Below are positions 31,306 through 37,169 of a DNA stretch of 37,169 nucleotides, piece by piece. Each line of letters begins with the position of its first letter. The stretch's first letter is position 1. A model generated the notes under the pieces. That model worked only from the letters and a program-made list of their open reading frames with translations, was not told the DNA's origin and did not search any database. The DNA comes from Phoronis australis (lineage: Eukaryota > Phoronida > Phoronidae), in NCBI GenBank assembly GCA_002633005.1, contig NMRA01000813.1:1-37169 (forward strand), given 5' to 3'. Made by a program: the position numbers and the translations under genes.

Positions 31306-34294
31306 CTTAAACGAATGATGTTAAATAAAACATTTGGAGAGAAAACGTCCTGCTAAAATTCATGTGTAACCTTAGAAAAATGTCTAAATTAGCCAAACAT
31401 CAGAACATGTTATCTCAGAAATGACTGATCAAATTCAAATAAAAAAATTTCAGACATTGTATTTTATGCAGTGCTGTCCAAAGTCCAACAAGACTCTTTT
31501 AAATGTTCCCCTTTAGGAGATATCAAAAATTGCTGTGTTTAAATATTTAATGAAAACCTTAAAAATTAGATGAAATAAAATGATAGGTTAATTTAGAACT
31601 TTTATATCAAAAAATATCTGGCTATGTTATTGATACTGTTGTTTATCTACAAATGTAGGTTTATTTTTGATAAATCTAAATAAATCGGTCACCTTACCAA
31701 TCAATTCTTGGCAGTTTGGTTAAAATTAAAAATGGAATTACACAGCTATACAATTTAAAAAACATATAATTACTTTAATGGAGTTATAGTTTTGTAGATA
31801 AATGATTAAGTGCACAATGTTATCTCTAGTTGCCTCACAAAACCTTAACTTTTAAAAATATGACACAGACTCTCCGAGTACCTGCAAGGTAATTAATAAA
31901 ATGTTTCCATTCTCCAAAGACTTGTTCAATATTGATGTATATGCGCAAAAAAATTTTCACGCAGAGTTTGTTGTTAGCTGACGAACAAATCACAGTGGAG
32001 AATTACAATGGTAATGTTGTACAAGTCTTCACATTTTTTTAAGTATTTGAAATTTTGACGCAAAAGTAAACTAGTATTTCACATTAAGTCACATTGTAAG
32101 ATACAATTTCGGCATTGTTTTCATTGCTCATAATAAATTCAGGCATTGCTTACATAAAAAGTTCAAACCATCTATTGTTTAACAATGCCTGCAACACGCC
32201 AAGTTCCAACAACTAAGGCATGTTGTTTTACAACGGAGGGTCATGTCAGACGCAGTCAGAACAATTTGTAAAAACATGATTCCTGAACCGCAAAGTAACA
32301 GCATTAGAGCCCAAACAGGCAAGAGGGATCGAGTAACCCATTCCCCTGGTGTGAAGTCGACACTAATGTGTCCCCCGTGTTATTACACACCTCCGAAGGT
32401 TGCTGTTTAGTCAATCACAGCATGAGACCTTGTCTGAACGCCTCGCCACCAAAAAGATCGCTAATTGCAAGACCATGGTTTTTGACTAGCCGGCAAAAAT
32501 AGATCAGACAAGGAATGCGTGTTCCAGGTTAGTCGTCTGTAATTGAAAAACTAAAGAAAACTCAGTTCTTGTAGTTAGTACATGCGGTATAAAAATGTAA
32601 GATGGACCATGAACAGGAGCACCTTAACGTTCAACATCCGATAGCATTAATTAGCTGAAAATGGACCATTTTAACCCCAGTTTTACATTACTGAAGCTGA
32701 ATATCATTTTGCTTGACCAAATGTCATCTAAAATTGATGAAACTAATGAAGGAAATAAGCTGAAGTTATGAAATTCAAGAGACCTGACGTTCTGAGACAG
32801 CCAGCCGCTAAAAGATTTTTAGGGTTATATACGATCCTAGATAACTAATGTCTAGGTTTGGCTAACTCGGGAAAATCCTATATCAGAAATGACAGATCAG
32901 ATTTATACAGTACATTCAGATACTATATGCCTTATGCACTGTTTTTAAAAACGTTGCATGGTTTCAATTTCGCAAACCGAGGTGCTCTAAACATACGACT
33001 TCTATGATTTTCCCAAAAAACTTGAAAGTTGCATAAAACAAAAACAAAATAATAATTCAGAAAACTAACAGTGTTTTCTATATTTTATCATGAACGTTCA
33101 TATCAAACGAAATTTCCAACCATTTCTGCAAGGATTGTACTTTTCCTTTTTTAATAAATTTTGTTAAAAAGTCTTGGTCAGTAAACCGAAATACCAGCGA
33201 ATTGATATTTAGTCAAAAATATAAATCTACAATACGTTTGCTTTCAGAAAATACATACTTTTATACTTTTGTAGATACTTGGCTGAATGCCCAGACTAAT
33301 GTGATAATGATGTCATACATAACTGTAAGTTTTAGAACTGTGAATCTTCACTTGATTGTGGAAAGCAATTGTAATGATTCGGTCAGCAACTTCAGTTTAA
33401 TTCATGTTTAAATTTTTTAAGATTTATAAACCCTCCAGGTTGATTTTAGCACACAACAGGTTTCATTGGATCTTAAAATAAAACTGTATTGAGTTTTTAA
33501 TCAACATTTCATAAACAACAGCTTGAGTCTTTAATCACAAATAAATTTGTTTAAAAGACAAAAATAACTGAATAAAATGTGAATTTTTGAGCTTTTCAGG
33601 CTGTATAGTCTTTCTGCTAATGAAGAAAAAATTCCTAATATGGTATTCACTTTTGTTGAAAAATTCCAATCGAAATCAGACATTTTCCCCACAACAAATC
33701 TTTGTACTTTTTACAACTTGAGGTTCAACCCAACAGATACGAAGGCAGCTTTGATTAATCACAAGGTGACTCAATCCCAAATGATAGATATGTAATTTGT
33801 GGGGTGCTTGAGGTCCTGGCCAGGTGTGAGGTGTTACCTAACCCCTCCACTTGAGTTTGAACGACCTGTACATCACCAGTACCACTGACTGGCTGTGAGA
33901 GTGAAGTGGTCACCGTGACAGGCCAGACACAATGACCCACGGTCAGACATTTACAAGTGGATGTGAAGGCCAAGCAGTGACGGGACAGAGCACTCTTTGC
34001 AACTTGGAGTGTTCCAATGGTGACATCAACAGAAGTGGTCACGGGATGATTGTATAACACAACATAAGTACATTGTGATTTGAGACAATTAAAGTTGTAT
34101 AAAAACCACTTTTCAGGGCTATTAACTATTCATTTTCCACTGGGTCTTTTCAGTTGCCCACAAAATACTACTGGGAAGGGGGATCTTGATAGGCAGTAGT
34201 TAGAAAAAAGAATTAGAAAAGTTGAGGCATTTGCTTCTCGCGAAAACTAACCGAGACAAGCAAATGGGAAAACACTCTTATAGTTAGTTATTCT

Positions 34295-34465
34295 CCACTA
34301 ATTTCTCAGAAAAAAAGATTGCCAAAAAGTCATTTTTCTATTTTTCAAAGGGCTACCTCATTTCAAACAACTAGATTTTTACCAAGTGTTGTTTTAAGCC
34401 CAATGTGTAGTTTAAGGCCATGCAAATATAAAATACAAATTTTACAATTTACTATTTGCTTTCAC
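34295..34465 (+). repeat. Dispersed family R1, copy 10 (forward, 5' half)
   Basis: AGTTATTCTCCACTAATTTCTCAGAAAAAAAGATTGCC, then CATTTTTCTATTTTTCAAAGGGCTACCTCATTTCAAACAACTAGATTTTTACCAAG, matching the family 5' half. The 3' end is degraded. Confidence 0.55.
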
Positions 34466-35684
34466 TGGTAATCGAATAGTATCATAAAATTATAAAATTC
34501 CACTTTTTCTAGACATATTACAAGTGAACAAAGGCAAAAACATCATGTTTCCATGTTATCCAAAGGCCCCTCCCCTCCCCCGACATCATTGTCCCCTCAG
34601 TAGCTCCTTCCATCTCACTGAAGTTGGAAACAATGACTAAACTGGCAGCAGGTGATGAGCCATAACTACCAGGTACAGTGATTACATCATTTCACATGTT
34701 GGTGTTGTAACCACATTTCAAACTGATGCCCATTAGCTTCATTTGCACAGTTCACAGCAGTGTCCTTTCCAGGGCATGGCTCCAGGCTCCACATACCAAA
34801 GTATTATGAACTGTACTGTAGTCCAAAAGGTACCATTGTACCAATTTCGTATTTAATTTCGAACCATATCTGAAGTAGGGTGAACATCAAATCCAGCCTC
34901 ATAATATACTTACACAAATTTATGTACACAAAGTTTTGTCTCTAACAACGAACACTGAACACAACACTGAACACATACAGTAACAAAAAACATTAAGTGT
35001 GGTTTTACTGTCATTCATAACAGCCTGATGGGCGGCTACAGTGCTCTCCTTGCCTGAATATTATTCAAGAAATAAAATCCTCAAAACTATGTAATCATTC
35101 CATACTAAAATTTTTTAATCTCAAGACGACTAATTTGGTGAGTTAATCGTGTTCACGGACAAAACACTGACAGACACGCAGTTGAACTTGGAAATGGCAT
35201 GATTTTGTACCTTTCTAGTAGGCCAGTCGTATTTTGGAGAAAAGATGCCAAGGAATGAGGATGACTGTGCTAATAATTTAGCTATACATTTGATCCTCAA
35301 GTTTAGGGTACTGTTTCATGCTGAAATATGCCATGGCTTGTTTTGAACCAAGCATAATTTTCAGTTGGCACTCAATAACAATGAACATTTTGGGAAACCA
35401 TTGAAACTTCAGTACATAATTTGTAATTGTTACTCTGAAAGTCGACCCATGGCTCTATATTTGGGTGCATGTTTGCGGAAACCGCCAGTATTTATGATAA
35501 AGCACCTGATGATATGTCTTGGAAATTCTAATAACGCTGATGAACATCTGATTCATTGCATTAATATCGATTTGAAACACCCTTCTGGGCAGGGTATATT
35601 CACATATTCAAAACCTGTCATAGTGATCCAGCTTCTAAGCAGGGAGACTCTTGAAGGGCGATAACGACTACCTTATGTTGGCGC

Positions 35685-35749
35685 GTTTCCATGGCAATGC
35701 AGGCACAATCAATACCTATCTGACGTTGTCAACATGTTGTCATGGCAAC
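35685..35749. promoter_or_regulatory. Two RFX X-box motifs
   Basis: GTTTCCATGGCAAT (35685-35698) and GTTGTCATGGCAAC (35736-35749) fit the palindromic X-box consensus GTYNCCATRGNAAC bound by RFX factors, with one or two differences each. Paired X-boxes are common in promoters of ciliary genes. No gene is recognisable next to them inside the window; ROR starts 6.5 kb to the left. Confidence 0.45.
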
Positions 35750-35979
35750 ACAGCAACAGCTCATCCCAGGTAATGAGCAGTAATGGTGACAAAGACGTGT
35801 GTTAACTCGCGTTAATTCAAAGAGCTTGGCTACACACATCTGATGGCCAATAAACTATATTAATCAAGGATATTCTCTTTCCTAAATACCATAATACCAA
35901 GCCTTTAAGTATGCTGGCTCTCGTTAATGGGGAATGTTGCCTTTTAGTAGACTATCAATTAAGCATATTTTGCTCACGG

Positions 35980-36205
35980 TAATTTTCCAGGTATTTTGCA
36001 CAAAAACAATTGCCAAAATTATGATTTTTCGATATTTCGATTTTACAATGGCCAGTTACTTCAGTACCAATAATGAAAGATTTACAACTCGTGCTAGTAT
36101 GGACTACAATTTTGTTGATCTTTATTTTGTGGAGAAATCTGAGAAAACAGAATTTCAATCACCGGCCATGATCTATGGGCTAAAATATGTGAAGATTTAC
36201 TAGAC
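35980..36205 (+). repeat. Dispersed family R1, copy 11 (forward)
   Basis: CGGTAATTTTCCAGGTATTTTGCACAAAAACAATTGCCAAAATTATG, TTTTACAATGGCCAGTTACTTCAGTACCAATAATGA, CTTTATTTTGTGGAGAAATCTGAGAAAACAGAATTTCAATCACCGGCCATGATCTATGGGC. Open frames on both strands here come from the repeat. Confidence 0.6.
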
Positions 36206-37169
36206 TCTGAAAGTTGAACTCGTAAATAGATTTTTATAAAGGCAAACCCAGAAAAATAATTATTCAGACTAAAAATGACATTGTATGTAGTCACACAACA
36301 AATGGGTGTCTGATGGGTTCATTTGCCATAAGTTGTATTACTTTTATTACCTATGTGTGGCACCATCGCTCAAGCAAAAGGGCAAATTGTTATGAATGGA
36401 GGCTGTGGGGTGTCTCAGTCATTCAGCAGTTATCAGAATGAAAATGCAGGAAAAGACAGCTTATGCATATCAGCTGACATTTTTGGAACTTGCACACTGC
36501 ATCACACTTCTAGCTTCACAAATTGTTGGTAAAATCAATTTTACTTTCATAAAAATCAACTAAATAGGCCCAAAATATTTTAAATGGCTAACAAAAATTG
36601 ACAAGTTGACCAATACTGCCTTCAAAAATGTAAATTTTCCAAGTAAGAAGGAATAATTCAAGGTGACCTGCCAAATACATAAATTCCTATGCATGAAAAA
36701 ATTTGGAATTAAACTACTGTGGATAATGTTTTGCGGCTTAAATAAGTTTGATCAGTTTGGAATAACAAGTTCTGTTTATTATAAAAGTAAATGACAATGT
36801 ATATTCAGCTCTTCCCTCTTAAAGTATTCTTTAAACAGTAAAACACTTTCAACTTGAGTTTAAAAAAGTAAAATGAGTACGGACACTGAAGCAAGAAATT
36901 TGAAGGTTCTTGCTGACATAGTAGAGGCACCAATCAGAAAAAACAAACATTTTATTTTGATAACCTTTCCACGACTTCTTAATTGAATGCGGTTTGAATT
37001 ATTTTGGAGAACGGTGTCACTACTATTTGCATTCAATTGATCAAGGTTGTTAACCTAAAAACTCTATTTCCATGCATTTTGGATCAATTATAATCCACAA
37101 TGGAAGGCGTACTATTACACAAAGGTTAGAAGCGTTAAGCTTCAGCAGATACGGTTTACATTTAACGTT

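Larger units (their letters stand above)
29301..37169. other. ROR 5' flank, no supported gene
   Basis: AT-rich intergenic sequence with R1 copies 8-11 and the X-box pair. The longest open frames (33755-34060 minus, 35365-35664 plus) show no signal peptide, domain or splice-flanked coding pattern, and the second begins at TTG rather than ATG. 32220-32540 is less AT-rich than its surroundings and might be a regulatory region. Confidence 0.5.

Noticed and set aside
33755-34060. Minus-strand open frame of 101 codons
   Set aside because: Ser/Thr/Val-rich, without domain, signal peptide or convincing start. A chance frame is more likely.
35365-35664. Plus-strand open frame of 99 codons
   Set aside because: It starts at TTG, shows no known motif and has no flanking splice signals that I could support.
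1-37169. CRISPR arrays, bacterial operons, rRNA or tRNA genes, viral genes
   Set aside because: None seen. The window is animal nuclear DNA with spliced genes.

Overview
The window is animal nuclear DNA: AT-rich, with GT-AG introns and many dispersed repeats. It holds one complete recognisable gene, a ROR-family receptor tyrosine kinase, on the minus strand. Ten coding exons, from the initiator ATG at 29152 to the stop at 6882, join with matching phases into an 853-residue protein. Its order is signal peptide, Ig domain, Frizzled-type cysteine-rich domain (CRD), kringle, one membrane span and tyrosine kinase, which is the full ROR layout of a Wnt5-type receptor. I expect a non-vertebrate metazoan (marine invertebrate or invertebrate deuterostome), because the gene is a single compact ROR with an intact glycine loop and the introns carry invertebrate-like repeats. 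I cannot name the species.

Layout, left to right. 1-461 has no gene. 462-1798 is a probable non-autonomous DNA transposon with about 26-bp terminal inverted repeats and internal short tandem repeats. 1799-2990 is AT-rich with no gene. 2990-4400 is richer in CpG and holds a candidate first exon of another minus-strand gene (3145-3005, TATA-like box at 3330-3323), a tandem dimer built on a GGGGCTATAGCCCC palindrome, and a CRE/CCAAT pair. 4580-6881 is mostly ROR 3' UTR or spacer. 6882-15871 holds nine of the ten ROR exons. One intron there (8743-10549) carries a tandem array in which every monomer has a CTCF-like core. 15872-29049 is the 13.2-kb first intron, full of repeats. 29050-29152 is the signal-peptide exon. 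29153-37169 is the 5' flank, with repeats and two RFX X-box motifs near 35.7 kb but no supported gene.

The strongest signals beyond the gene are a family of about eleven dispersed copies of a 200-270 bp element in both orientations, the CTCF-like array, the paired X-boxes, and a kinase domain that keeps a canonical glycine loop while having HKD and DLG in place of HRD and DFG. I found no new multi-gene system. Nearly all other open reading frames are chance frames or antisense shadows of ROR exons.
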